Below the pieces are notes generated by a model. The model was not told the DNA's origin. It did not search any database and was given only the letters and a program-made list of their open reading frames with translations. Below, piece after piece: positions 16,819-25,833 of a stretch of 64,000 nt of DNA. How positions within the stretch are numbered: the stretch's first letter is position 1; each line of letters begins with the position of its first letter. This stretch comes from Paenibacillus taichungensis (GTDB lineage Bacteria; Bacillota; Bacilli; Paenibacillales; Paenibacillaceae), in contig NZ_JABMCC010000104.1 of the NCBI RefSeq assembly GCF_013359905.1, positions 248,001 through 312,000 on the forward strand, written 5' to 3'. Made by a program: the position numbers and the translations under genes.

Positions 16819-17784
16819 TTAATAACGCTGCGGAGCAGCTTTTTTGCCCAAATCCGTCATGTATGTGAAGAACGCTTCTGGATCAGTGTCATACACAAGT
16901 TGTACTGGACGTCCGTCTGCTTGTTCCACTGTACGGCCTTGGCTTGGACCATCCGGAATAACAATACAGTTCACCGTTTTCTTCTTCACGATGTCTTCAC
17001 GTCCAACGGAAGCCGTAGTCAACACATCCCACAGATAATACGTGGAGTTCGTTTCACTGTATACCAGTGGCGGACATCCTGCGTAACAGTTACCCAAGAA
17101 GTCAACGCCTTCAAAGCGACGCTCTGCAGCCCAACGGTTACGTACAGCAGGTGTCAGAGGTACTTTGTTCGTGCTCTCCAGGGCTACCAGATCAATCTGA
17201 ATGCCGGTCTGCCATACACGGTAAGCCGCTTCCGGGTCCCAGAATACGTTCCATTCTGCTGTACCATCATGCTCAGGCTCTTCGACGTTCCCTCTTTCGA
17301 ACGTTCCACCCATCCACACAAGCTTGTCGATTTTCTCTTCAATGTCCGGTGCTTCGTCCAGTGCACGCGCAAGATCAGTCAGCGGTCCTGTGAACAGGAG
17401 CAGCGTTTTGCCTTCGGTGTTGCGCACTTTCTCAATCAGATGCTGGTGAGCCGGAACGGCAGACAAAGGAGCTTCCATTTTGCCGGATTCGTTCAGTACT
17501 GGAAGTGCATCTACATAGAAGGAATGCAATCTCCATGCCGCAGGAAACGGATTCTTCCCTCTGGAGTTGGATTTCGCTACCTCTACGGAATATGTGCCGA
17601 AGCGATCGATAATTTTACGGCTGGCATCTGTAGCTGGCTCCAGATATCCGTCTGCCGGAATAACCGATACACCGGTTACATTTACATTGTCCATTTGCAG
17701 AAGCATGAACAGCGATACGAGGTCATCTACGCCGCCGTCATGGTTAAAATACACATTAAGTTGGTTCGTCATGCTTGATTTCAT
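16819..17784 (-). CDS. Nucleoside hydrolase (IunH/RihA-like)
   Basis: About 321 residues of the inosine-uridine nucleoside N-ribohydrolase family, which splits nucleosides into base and ribose in the cytoplasm. The calcium-binding N-terminal motif is VYFNHDGGVDDLVSL, where the usual first Asp of DTDxGxDD is Asn; the later acidic residues are kept. The family segments LLFTGPLTDLARAL and WMGGTFERGN are present. The start may be ATG 17784 (after GGGGGAAGG) or ATG 17772, which is closer to the conserved domain; the difference is four residues. It is a single gene with a shared terminator. The Asn substitution and the extended C-terminus leave the exact nucleoside unknown. Confidence 0.85.
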   Translation of the reverse strand: MKSSMTNQLNVYFNHDGGVDDLVSLFMLLQMDNVNVTGVSVIPADGYLEPATDASRKIIDRFGTYSVEVAKSNSRGKNPFPAAWRLHSFYVDALPVLNESGKMEAPLSAVPAHQHLIEKVRNTEGKTLLLFTGPLTDLARALDEAPDIEEKIDKLVWMGGTFERGNVEEPEHDGTAEWNVFWDPEAAYRVWQTGIQIDLVALESTNKVPLTPAVRNRWAAERRFEGVDFLGNCYAGCPPLVYSETNSTYYLWDVLTTASVGREDIVKKKTVNCIVIPDGPSQGRTVEQADGRPVQLVYDTDPEAFFTYMTDLGKKAAPQRY

Positions 17785-17990
17785 CCTTCCCCCTGGTTGT
17801 CCCATTGATGTTCATCCCATCCGTCTGCCTAAGGCTGACGTTACCTCTATTATGTCCCAAAACCCTTGGCCACGTAAACCTTCCTCGTACAAAGAAAATA
17901 GCGGGCAGATCTGTTTCTGCGGATATTTTACAGTTCCTCCATTCCATCTCAGCATATACCCGGATCAACCTGCACTCCAATATAAAAATG

Positions 17991-18028
17991 GTAAAAAAAG
18001 GACAGTGGGCTTGAGGCCCCACTGTCCT
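17991..18028 (-). terminator. Terminator after MMPL gene
   Basis: GGACAGTGGG and CCCACTGTCC form a perfect 10-bp stem; on the minus strand it is followed by seven T. Confidence 0.85.
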
Positions 18029-18048
18029 TGTCTGAATCTATCCATTAA

Positions 18049-20280
18049 TTACATGGATTGTTTTTGTTTCTCTTTGGCTTTCTCTGCAACAGACACATAC
18101 TTGCCTGGCCAGAAAGCCCATTTGCCCAGCAACGTAGTAATGGCTGGCACCATGAACGGTCGAACAAGGAACGTATCCAGCAAGACACCCGCAGCCGTGA
18201 TAATACCGAACTGCACCAGCACCTGTATAGGCAGTGTTGCCAGTACGGCGAATGTACCTGCGAGAATCAGACCTGCGGAAGTAATTACAGATCCGGTTTC
18301 ACCCACACCTTCCTTGATCGCTTGGCGAAGTGGCATCGTTTTGCGTTTTTGCCAGATGCTTGAGATCATGAAGATGTTGTAGTCTTCACCCAGCGCCACA
18401 AGGAATACGAAGGAATACAGCGGAATCGCTCCCTGAATGGCATCTGCCCCCAGTCCATAGTGGATAATGAGCCAGCCAAGGCCCAGTGCGGAGAAATAGG
18501 ACAGTACTACTGTGGCAATCAGATACGCCGTCGCTACGACGGAACGCAGGTATAACAGCAACAGCAATGTGATCATTCCGATTACCACTGGGATAATGAT
18601 GCTGGCATCCCGCTCTCCAGTGACTTCGATATCATACTGCTCAGCCGTCTGACCATCGATCCAGACATGGCTGTCCACGCTTGTTATTCCAGCATCTTTC
18701 AATGCCTGTTCAGCCGTTGCCCGCAGATCCGGGATATGTTGCATCGCCTCCATCGAGTATGGATTCAGATTGAATTCCACATCGTAAGCGGTGATGTTTG
18801 CATTCTCAGCACCCTGCTGCGCTTCACCTACCTTGCTTACGTAATCCAGCGATTCCAGACGTTGTTTCAGATCTGTCTCGCTGCCTTCTGTATCGATAAT
18901 CACTTTCGCCGGAGCGAGTTCACCTTCCGAGAACTGTTCTCCAATGACTTTGAAACCTTCACGAGATGCAACATTCTCCGGGAAGGACGATAACAAGTCA
19001 TACGTGAATTTTATTTGGCTAGAGAAAGCAGCCAGTCCACCCAACAACACCAGCGTAATCGCCAGTACTGTCCACGGTTTGGTTACTACTGTACGGCCAA
19101 TCCAGCTTTCCTTGATTTTACGCGGAGCAGGCGCTGGTTTGCCTTTTTTCTTCGCACGTTCTACTTCCATATCATGCGTACGCGGTACAAACGGGTAAAA
19201 TGAACCCCGACCGAAGATCGCCAGCAAAGCCGGAACCAGCGTCAGGCTCGCAATAAACATGATGAAGATGGATAAACTGAACGGTACGGCAAAACGGTGA
19301 TAGGCACCATATTCTGCGAACAGCAGTACAAGCAGTGCTGCAACAACTGTAAATCCACTCATGGCAATCGCACCGGACGATCCGGTAATCGCCTGGAAGA
19401 GTGCTTTCTTTTTATCCGACTCATGATAGAGAATTTGACGGAATCTGGAGATCATGAACAGACAATAGTCCGTACCTGCACCGAACAACAGCACTGTCAT
19501 AATCGAGATGGACTGCGCGTCCACTGTAATCCAGCCCTGATCCGCCATAAATCCGAGAATTGGACTAGTGACCATATAAGCGAACCCAACTGCAATAATC
19601 GGGATAATCGCCAGTACGGGCGAACGGTAGATCAACAGCAACAGCACGAGTACCAGTACAACTGTTGCAATCAGCAGGGATACATCCGCAGATGAGAATA
19701 ATCCACTTGCATCAATTGATATCCCAACCGGGCCTGTAACCCGCGCGCTTAGTGCGCTGGCATCATCAATGGCAACGTCAAATGGGTCGGAGCCAAAAAT
19801 GTCTTTCGTTTTCTGCTCCAGCGCTGCAATGCCCTCTTTCAACTGTGACGAATCAGCTTCCTGATTGAAAAATAGAGGCATAACCAAGGTGCTTCCGTCT
19901 TCCGAAAGCTGACCTTTCAGAGCCTGTGGCGGCAACTGATATAGCGGAACCACAGATTGCTGCTGCTCCACCGGATCTTGATCCAGTCGCTCCGTTAACG
20001 CCTGAATGTTCTTAATCTGTTCATCCGTCAGACCGCCGGCTTGACGCCAGACGATGAGGGCGGGGACACCTTCGCCGCCGGGAAATTCTTTCTGGGCAAC
20101 TACTGCCGCCTGCACCGATGGCTTGGAATCACTCAGATCCTGCGCGTTGTTCGTTTCACGATCACCAACAGCAGGCCACACCACACCAAGTACAACCGCG
20201 ACGATAATCCATACCAACAGTGTAATCCATTTGCTTCGTTTGCCGGCAACCCAGCGGCCGTAGCCCGAACCTTCTTGCAT
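18049..20280 (-). CDS. MMPL-family RND-type exporter
   Basis: A 743-residue membrane protein with the duplicated MMPL layout: one helix, a ~150-residue external loop, five to six helices (LLIATVVLVLVLLLLIYRSP; the motif GAGTDYCLFMISRFRQ), a second external loop, and five more helices with the second motif GEDYNIFMISSIWQKRK. These conserved Asp-Tyr pairs lie in the proton-relay helices. It probably exports a lipid or hydrophobic compound using the proton gradient. It diverges from a TetR gene 179 bp away and is likely repressed by it. Similar proteins in Bacillus are YdfJ-like; the substrate is unknown. Confidence 0.9.
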   Translation of the reverse strand: MQEGSGYGRWVAGKRSKWITLLVWIIVAVVLGVVWPAVGDRETNNAQDLSDSKPSVQAAVVAQKEFPGGEGVPALIVWRQAGGLTDEQIKNIQALTERLDQDPVEQQQSVVPLYQLPPQALKGQLSEDGSTLVMPLFFNQEADSSQLKEGIAALEQKTKDIFGSDPFDVAIDDASALSARVTGPVGISIDASGLFSSADVSLLIATVVLVLVLLLLIYRSPVLAIIPIIAVGFAYMVTSPILGFMADQGWITVDAQSISIMTVLLFGAGTDYCLFMISRFRQILYHESDKKKALFQAITGSSGAIAMSGFTVVAALLVLLFAEYGAYHRFAVPFSLSIFIMFIASLTLVPALLAIFGRGSFYPFVPRTHDMEVERAKKKGKPAPAPRKIKESWIGRTVVTKPWTVLAITLVLLGGLAAFSSQIKFTYDLLSSFPENVASREGFKVIGEQFSEGELAPAKVIIDTEGSETDLKQRLESLDYVSKVGEAQQGAENANITAYDVEFNLNPYSMEAMQHIPDLRATAEQALKDAGITSVDSHVWIDGQTAEQYDIEVTGERDASIIIPVVIGMITLLLLLYLRSVVATAYLIATVVLSYFSALGLGWLIIHYGLGADAIQGAIPLYSFVFLVALGEDYNIFMISSIWQKRKTMPLRQAIKEGVGETGSVITSAGLILAGTFAVLATLPIQVLVQFGIITAAGVLLDTFLVRPFMVPAITTLLGKWAFWPGKYVSVAEKAKEKQKQSM

Positions 20281-20339
20281 TGTCTCTTCATCTCCCTATT
20301 TTGGTTCTATGAAGCCGTTTTTATGTGATAAATATAGAA

Positions 20340-20355
20340 ATGAACCACGGGTCAT
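20340..20355. promoter_or_regulatory. Candidate TetR operator
   Basis: ATGAACCACGGGTCAT is a 16-bp inverted repeat with a single mismatch between half-sites. It lies between the divergent MMPL and TetR genes, a few bases downstream of the predicted MMPL transcription start. Confidence 0.5.
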
Positions 20356-20370
20356 AGTATAATTGACTTA

Positions 20371-20400
20371 ATTATATATACCGGAAGGTTAATATTGCAA
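20371..20400 (-). promoter_or_regulatory. Candidate promoter of the MMPL gene
   Basis: On the minus strand, TTGCAA and TATAAT are separated by 18 bp. The adjacent palindrome would block elongation or promoter clearance. Confidence 0.5.
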
Positions 20401-20459
20401 ATACTAATTTTTGAACACTTTTGTACAGCCAACATGAATAAGTAAAGAGGTATGCAACC

Positions 20460-21083
20460 ATGAGCAAAAAAACGAACCCTCCCCGCTCGCCGGGCAGGCC
20501 CAAAGCCGATGCCGATCAGGCATCAGCCCAGTCAAAAATACTGATGACCGCCTCGCGGCTATTTATGGAATACGGATATGAGCCCGTCTCTCTCCAGCAA
20601 ATCGCCTCGCTATGCGGCGTGACCAAAGCATCAATTTATTATCATTTTTCCAGCAAGCCGCAGCTATTCACCGTCGCCATCACCAGTATGATGGCCATGG
20701 GCATGCAGCAGACAGCACTCCGTATGGATGCACCCGGTACATTACAAGAAAGACTGGAGAAAGTTGCGGAAGGACGGATGCAACAATCTCACGTCGATAC
20801 CGAGACCATGATGCGTGAAGCCAATACCTATTTGGATGCAGATCAGTTGGCCCAGATCCGTGAAGCCGAAGTACGCATCTATGAAGTCCTCGCCACCCAC
20901 TTTAAGCAGGAGATGGACAACGGTTATTTGCGATCTGCCAATCCGATGCTGCTTGCCCATGCGTTCACGTCCTTGCTGATGCTGGCAAACCGCGAAGGAG
21001 TACGCGACATGCATGCAACGATTGCCGATCTGGCACGTGAGCTGGTAGCTTTATTTTTGGACGGAGCTGCTCACAAGGCTTAA
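20460..21083 (+). CDS. TetR/AcrR-family repressor
   Basis: A 207-residue regulator. After a basic, proline-rich start, residues ~20-66 are the TetR helix-turn-helix (ILMTASRLFMEYGYEPVSLQ; IASLCGVTKASIYYHFSSK). The C-terminal helical part is a ligand pocket with no obvious subfamily signature. It lies divergently to the MMPL exporter and upstream of an acetyltransferase on the same strand (84 bp gap), so it probably represses the exporter and itself. AGAGGT precedes the ATG. Confidence 0.9.
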   Translation: MSKKTNPPRSPGRPKADADQASAQSKILMTASRLFMEYGYEPVSLQQIASLCGVTKASIYYHFSSKPQLFTVAITSMMAMGMQQTALRMDAPGTLQERLEKVAEGRMQQSHVDTETMMREANTYLDADQLAQIREAEVRIYEVLATHFKQEMDNGYLRSANPMLLAHAFTSLLMLANREGVRDMHATIADLARELVALFLDGAAHKA

Positions 21084-21167
21084 AGATCTCTCCATGCTTT
21101 TGCCAATGCCGCGACATCAGCTCGATCGGTCCTGCATGACGACTTGAACTCACAGGAGGAATAACCC

Positions 21168-21749
21168 ATGTCCCAACCAACACCATCCCCGCGCATCCCA
21201 CGTCTGTTGGAAACGAAGCGCATCTATCTTCGTCCATTTGAATCGACTGATGTTGATATCTATTTTCCCGGATTGTTTGACGCCGAGATGCGCAGACTTA
21301 CTGGAACACAAAACAGCTTCACCCGTACCCAAGTAGAACGCTACATCGAAAACGCGGCCCAGGATGACTCACGCTTGATGCTGCTGATCGCCTTGCAGGA
21401 GAATGACCAGGTCATCGGGGAGATTGCCCTGATGGACCTACATACCAAAAATCTCAGTGCACATATTCGGATCGCCATTGATCATACAGAGCATCAAGGA
21501 AAAGGCTATGGTAGCGAGGCATTGCTGCTTATGTTGGACTACGGCTTCGGTATCTGCAATCTGCACCGAATCGAGCTTGAAGTGTATGCCTTCAATCAAC
21601 GTGCGATTCGTACATATGAGAAACTAGGATTTCAACGTGAAGGTGTACGGCGAGAGGCCTTGTATTACAATCATCAATATCACGATGCCATTCAGATGAG
21701 CATGCTCGAGAATGAATTTCGAGAGCGGCATGTCAGCAGACTTAGATAA
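21168..21749 (+). CDS. GNAT acetyltransferase (RimJ/RimL-like)
   Basis: A 193-residue GCN5-related N-acetyltransferase. The acetyl-CoA loop is HQGKGYGSEALLLMLDYGF (Q/R-x-x-G-x-G/A type), followed by NLHRIELEVYAFNQRAIRTY and EKLGFQREGVRREALYYN, hallmarks of the RimJ/RimL and SpeG-like group. It may acetylate a protein N-terminus, a polyamine or a drug. It has an AGGAGG site 8 bp ahead and follows the TetR gene, so the two may be co-transcribed. It ends 13 bp before the convergent serpin gene. Confidence 0.88.
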   Translation: MSQPTPSPRIPRLLETKRIYLRPFESTDVDIYFPGLFDAEMRRLTGTQNSFTRTQVERYIENAAQDDSRLMLLIALQENDQVIGEIALMDLHTKNLSAHIRIAIDHTEHQGKGYGSEALLLMLDYGFGICNLHRIELEVYAFNQRAIRTYEKLGFQREGVRREALYYNHQYHDAIQMSMLENEFRERHVSRLR

Positions 21750-21762
21750 CGAAGACTACGTG

Positions 21763-23064
21763 CTACCGGGAGGGGATTTCTTCCGGTTGGTTTACGTTCC
21801 CGGCAAATAACCATGCTCCAGTGGATTTATCCACTACAGCAACCATAAATGGACGATTGGCCTCTATCCTCACCTGATCCGTTGGTGGAGCACTTCCAGC
21901 CGCCATTCCCACTAATGTTGAAGCAGCAGCTACAGTTCCTTGTTCGCTCACTTCCATCACGGCACGATGCAGTACCTGACCAATGTATGCTTGCAAGTTC
22001 GGCCCGGGAGAAATCATTTCCGTGAAATTGGCGGCATACGGATCAAAGGCCATTTCCATCCCCATCTGCTGCAACGTTTCTTTCAGGTTCATTCCATACT
22101 CTACACGAAAACGTGGCAAAGACAGCTCAACTAAGCTATATTCTGAGCCGCGATCAAGCCGTTTTGGGTCATCCAGCAACTGCTGCTGAACCTCATCCAG
22201 CGTACGCCCCTCTCGCGGCAAAACGACAAGCAGATGCATCTGACCATCTCCGTAAGGCAGTCTAACCGCCTGCCAATCCTCATTCTCAGAGTATTGGACC
22301 TGCTTTGTCTGATGCATCATCCGCACAGACAGGTCCTTTCCATTGGCCAGCCTGAACTCTTCGTCCGTCGTGTACTCCGGGTCAAACTCATCCATCCAAT
22401 TACCATCAAATACAATGGCATTCACCAGAATCATCAGAGCTTCCTTTTCGGGCGGCTCCTGCATCAAATTTGGAATCATGCTGTTGGTGTGCTGCTTCAC
22501 CCATTGATTAATCTCTTCCTTTGCTTGCGCTGGTTGTCCATTGAGTGTCCTGATTTCGGCTTCATACGTTTGCTGTAAGGTTGTTTGGTACGTTTCCTCT
22601 ACCGGGATTCCGTCCTTCACCCACATGGAGTTCGCAATACCGATCTGTATTCCTTTTCCCGGATGGGTCAACAACTGCTGCAAAGCCGCTTGAAAAGCAT
22701 TTACTTGCTCCATTTCTAGCCCCGACCAGCCCATGACCTTTGCCATCTCTTGCCTAGTCTCACCTACACTGCCGTTATATGCCATGCCAATTGCCGCCGT
22801 AATACTGTAAGGAGAGATCAGCAGATTATTCCCGTCAGCTTTTTCTTTTGTACCCATCTGTTGAAGAATATGCAGCCCCATGGTGTTCATGGCTTGGATT
22901 CTTTCGGGTTCGATCTCTTTCAGAGCAGCTTTTCGTTCTGACTCGGATAACTCCTGATTCGAATTAGACTGCATCTTGTTTGGGTCCCCCTTTGCTGAAC
23001 AGCTCGTAATGATCAGCCCACTTATACAGCATAATAACAGTAATACTCCTAACCGTGCATGCAT
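21763..23064 (-). CDS. Lipoprotein serpin (serine protease inhibitor)
   Basis: A 433-residue bacterial serpin. The N-terminus is a lipoprotein signal with lipobox ITSC, so the inhibitor is anchored outside the cell. Serpin-fold landmarks are visible: LLISPYSITAAIGMAYNGS, LVNAIVFDGNWMDEFDP, MHLLVVLPREG, and near the end NRPFMVAVVDKSTGAWLFAG. The reactive-loop hinge at about 371-383 (EVSEQGTVAAAST) keeps the short residues required for loop insertion, so it should be inhibitory. Counting 15 residues from the hinge Gly places the scissile bond near Gly390-Ser391 in GMAAGSAPP, suggesting a target that prefers small residues. GGGGGG precedes the ATG by 6 bp. Standalone gene; the target protease is unknown. 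Confidence 0.93.
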   Translation of the reverse strand: MHARLGVLLLLCCISGLIITSCSAKGDPNKMQSNSNQELSESERKAALKEIEPERIQAMNTMGLHILQQMGTKEKADGNNLLISPYSITAAIGMAYNGSVGETRQEMAKVMGWSGLEMEQVNAFQAALQQLLTHPGKGIQIGIANSMWVKDGIPVEETYQTTLQQTYEAEIRTLNGQPAQAKEEINQWVKQHTNSMIPNLMQEPPEKEALMILVNAIVFDGNWMDEFDPEYTTDEEFRLANGKDLSVRMMHQTKQVQYSENEDWQAVRLPYGDGQMHLLVVLPREGRTLDEVQQQLLDDPKRLDRGSEYSLVELSLPRFRVEYGMNLKETLQQMGMEMAFDPYAANFTEMISPGPNLQAYIGQVLHRAVMEVSEQGTVAAASTLVGMAAGSAPPTDQVRIEANRPFMVAVVDKSTGAWLFAGNVNQPEEIPSR

Positions 23065-23263
23065 CGAAATCCCCCCTCATCCGTAATACTCAGATACCCG
23101 TCATAGCAATTCACTGATTTCCTTTTTTTACTAGACGTACGGTTGAGGAAAAAGGTTACTTTACACTCATATGCCAAGGTCACCAATTTCTACTGAAGAA
23201 AACACCATTCAAAACGAGTCAAAACGGTTATATCTATACCATATACGAATGGAGGGATTCCCT

Positions 23264-23854
23264 ATGATTCCGGCAACGTTGGAACAATTGGAGCAAGTTC
23301 GCAAGGAATGCCGCACCATGGTCAAAAAGAGAGCTACCGCTTCCGCCGGTACAACACTCGTTCCTCTTCCAGGCACAGACGTCCTGGCTGATGTGGGAAT
23401 GCTCATGCAGCTACTGCCTGCCATTAACAATAAATTCGGATTATCGCAAAAGCAGCTCGACGGTATGGACCCTGAGACCAAATCCATGATCTACGGATTC
23501 GTCATGTCCATCGGAAGTAAAGTCATCGGACGTATGGTAACCAAAGAACTGGTCGTACAGGTTCTGAAAAGGGTCGGAGTACGCGTAGCTACCAAATCGG
23601 TCGCCAAATTTGTCCCTTTTGCAGGTCAGGGATTGGCAGCCGCGCTCAGCTTCACGGCCATGCGATATGTTGGCAACAAACATGTTGAGGACTGTTATGA
23701 GGTCGTAAAACGCATGATTGAGCAGCGTGAATTAATACCGGGCGAACCGGCACCTTCTGCGCTTGAGGAAGCAGGCGAAGATCCGAAGCTGGAAGTAAAG
23801 ACATCATCCGGCGTAAACGAAGGCAAAGCTCCAGAAGATTCGAAAGAGGGTTAA
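23264..23854 (+). CDS. DUF697/YcjF-like protein
   Basis: A 196-residue protein. Residues ~20-155 resemble the DUF697/YcjF family: a start helix followed by ASAGTTLVPLPGTDVLADVG, then glycine- and alanine-rich amphipathic helices (FVPFAGQGLAAALSFTAMRY) thought to associate with membranes or GTPases. The C-terminus is acidic and disordered. The start at 23264 is preferred because GGAGGG lies 7 bp upstream; the longer frame from 23171 lacks one. No GTPase partner is encoded nearby. Role unknown. Confidence 0.7.
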   Translation: MIPATLEQLEQVRKECRTMVKKRATASAGTTLVPLPGTDVLADVGMLMQLLPAINNKFGLSQKQLDGMDPETKSMIYGFVMSIGSKVIGRMVTKELVVQVLKRVGVRVATKSVAKFVPFAGQGLAAALSFTAMRYVGNKHVEDCYEVVKRMIEQRELIPGEPAPSALEEAGEDPKLEVKTSSGVNEGKAPEDSKEG

Positions 23855-23897
23855 GGAAAGAAAAACGATACCGTGAGACTAGCCGCGGTAGCAAACA

Positions 23898-23936
23898 AAT
23901 AGCCGGGTGTACCCAATGGGTGCACCCGGCTATTAT
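23898..23936. terminator. Strong hairpin between convergent genes
   Basis: ATAGCCGGGTGTACCC pairs with GGGTGCACCCGGCTAT around AAT, with one wobble. No long T-run on either side, but its place between converging genes marks it as a terminator. Confidence 0.75.
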
Positions 23937-23952
23937 GTTAACGCCATCTGGA

Positions 23953-25833
23953 TCAGATCGCCTGTGGCTGTTGCTCCGTAAACTGACTGTTGTACAGATC
24001 AGCATAGAAGCCTTGTTTCTCCATCAATTCCTCATGATTACCCTGCTCAATCACATTACCATGATCCATAACAAGAATCAGGTCTGCTCCGCGAATGGTG
24101 GACAATCTGTGGGCAATGACAAAGCTGGTGCGATCCTTCATTAGATCATTCATCGCTTTCTGGATGAACACTTCGGTCCGTGTATCGACACTGCTCGTCG
24201 CTTCATCGAGAATCAGAATGGCCGGATTCGCCAGAATTGCTCTCGCAATCGTCAGCAATTGCTTCTGGCCCTGGGAAATGTTCGAGGCTTCTTCATTCAG
24301 CACCGTATCATATCCATCAGGCAAGGTACGAATGAAGTGATCGGCATGGGCTGCATCCGCTGCCTTGATTACTTCCTCTTGCGTTGCGCCCTCTCGGCCA
24401 TACGCGATGTTGTCACGGATCGTTCCGTTGAACAGCCATGTGTCCTGAAGTACCATCCCAAACAGGCTGCGCAGCTTGCCGCGTTCCATGTCCACAATAT
24501 TAACGCCGTCAATCGTAATTTGGCCGTCCTGAATTTCATAGAAACGCATCAGGAGGTTGATCAATGTTGTTTTCCCCGCTCCAGTCGGCCCGACAATGGC
24601 TACCGTCTGTCCCGGTTTTACATCAATATTCATATTTTGAATGAGTAACTCATCCGCTTTATATCCAAAATTCACACCATGGAATGCAACGGCACCCTGT
24701 GGATGCTGCAATTGTACTGGTTTCGAAGACTCTGGAACCTCTTCCTCTTCATCCAGCAATTCAAATACCCGCTCCGCTGAAGCGATAGTGGACTGAATGA
24801 TATTCGAGATGTTGGCAATCTGGTTAATCGGCTGAGTGAACTGACGGGAGTACTGTGTGAATGCAAGGATATCCCCGATGGAGATGGCACCACGTGTAAC
24901 AAAGATCCCGCCGACCACACAGATCAGCACATAACCAAGGTTACCTACAAACGTCATCAGTGGCATGATAATCCCTGAGATAAACTGGGCTTTCCAACCG
25001 GATTCATACAGCTCTTCGTTCACTTTTTCGAACTGTTCTACCGAATGTTCTTCCCGTCCAAAGGCTTTAACCACTTTGTGTCCGGTGTACATTTCCTCGA
25101 CATGACCGTTCAACTCACCAAGTGATTTCTGCTGGCCTGCAAAGTGTTTTTGCGAACGGGATGCCACCAGCATAACTACTACCACGCTTAATGGCAGTGT
25201 CAAAATGGTAATGAGGGTCATCCATGGACTTATGGTCAACATCATGATGATAACTCCGACAATGGTAACTACAGACGTAATGAATTGCGCCAAACTTTGC
25301 TGGAGTGTATTACTGATGTTGTCCACATCGTTTGTCGCCCGGCTTAATGTCTCTCCGTGGGTACGGGAGTCAAAATATTTCAGCGGCAGACGTCCAACCT
25401 TTGCACTGATCTGCTCACGCATGTCGTACACAACTCGCTGAGCTACACCAGCCATCAGGTATTGCTGAATGTACATGAAAGCTGCACTGAACAGATAGAG
25501 TCCCCCAAGCAGATACAAAACCTTCATCAAGGCAGGAAAATCAATCCCGGCCCCCTGTACACCCTGAAGGATGGCAATAGCACCTTTACTGAGAATATCC
25601 GTCCCTTCTGCCATAACCTTAGGACTGATTATGCTGAACACGGTACTTAGAATTGCAGCAACCAGCACACCCAGCAAACGATAGCTGTGGGGTTGAAGAT
25701 AACGCATCAAGCGCCGCAGTGTACCTTTAAAGTCTTTCGCTTTCTCCACGGGAGGCCGCATGCCCATTCCGCCTCCGGGATGACCCGGCCCGCCAGGGGG
25801 ACGAGATGACTTGCGTTCTGTACGTTCACTCAT
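23953..25833 (-). CDS. ABC exporter half, ATPase-permease fusion (YfiC/BmrD-like)
   Basis: A 626-residue ABC exporter subunit with a Gly/Pro-rich N-terminal tail, six membrane helices (about 40-330) and an ATPase domain. Walker A is GPTGAGKTTLINLL, the signature NISQGQKQLLTIARAIL has a degenerate first position (NISQG rather than LSGG), and Walker B is ILILDEATSSVDTRTE with an intact catalytic Glu. It overlaps the upstream half-transporter gene by 4 bp (ATGA), indicating translational coupling and a heterodimer. Likely extrudes drugs or peptides, under MarR control. Confidence 0.92.
   Translation of the reverse strand: MSERTERKSSRPPGGPGHPGGGMGMRPPVEKAKDFKGTLRRLMRYLQPHSYRLLGVLVAAILSTVFSIISPKVMAEGTDILSKGAIAILQGVQGAGIDFPALMKVLYLLGGLYLFSAAFMYIQQYLMAGVAQRVVYDMREQISAKVGRLPLKYFDSRTHGETLSRATNDVDNISNTLQQSLAQFITSVVTIVGVIIMMLTISPWMTLITILTLPLSVVVVMLVASRSQKHFAGQQKSLGELNGHVEEMYTGHKVVKAFGREEHSVEQFEKVNEELYESGWKAQFISGIIMPLMTFVGNLGYVLICVVGGIFVTRGAISIGDILAFTQYSRQFTQPINQIANISNIIQSTIASAERVFELLDEEEEVPESSKPVQLQHPQGAVAFHGVNFGYKADELLIQNMNIDVKPGQTVAIVGPTGAGKTTLINLLMRFYEIQDGQITIDGVNIVDMERGKLRSLFGMVLQDTWLFNGTIRDNIAYGREGATQEEVIKAADAAHADHFIRTLPDGYDTVLNEEASNISQGQKQLLTIARAILANPAILILDEATSSVDTRTEVFIQKAMNDLMKDRTSFVIAHRLSTIRGADLILVMDHGNVIEQGNHEELMEKQGFYADLYNSQFTEQQPQAI

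Noticed and set aside
16804..17778. 324-residue open frame on the plus strand
   Set aside because: Antisense to the nucleoside hydrolase, with no recognisable motif and cysteine/histidine-rich translation.
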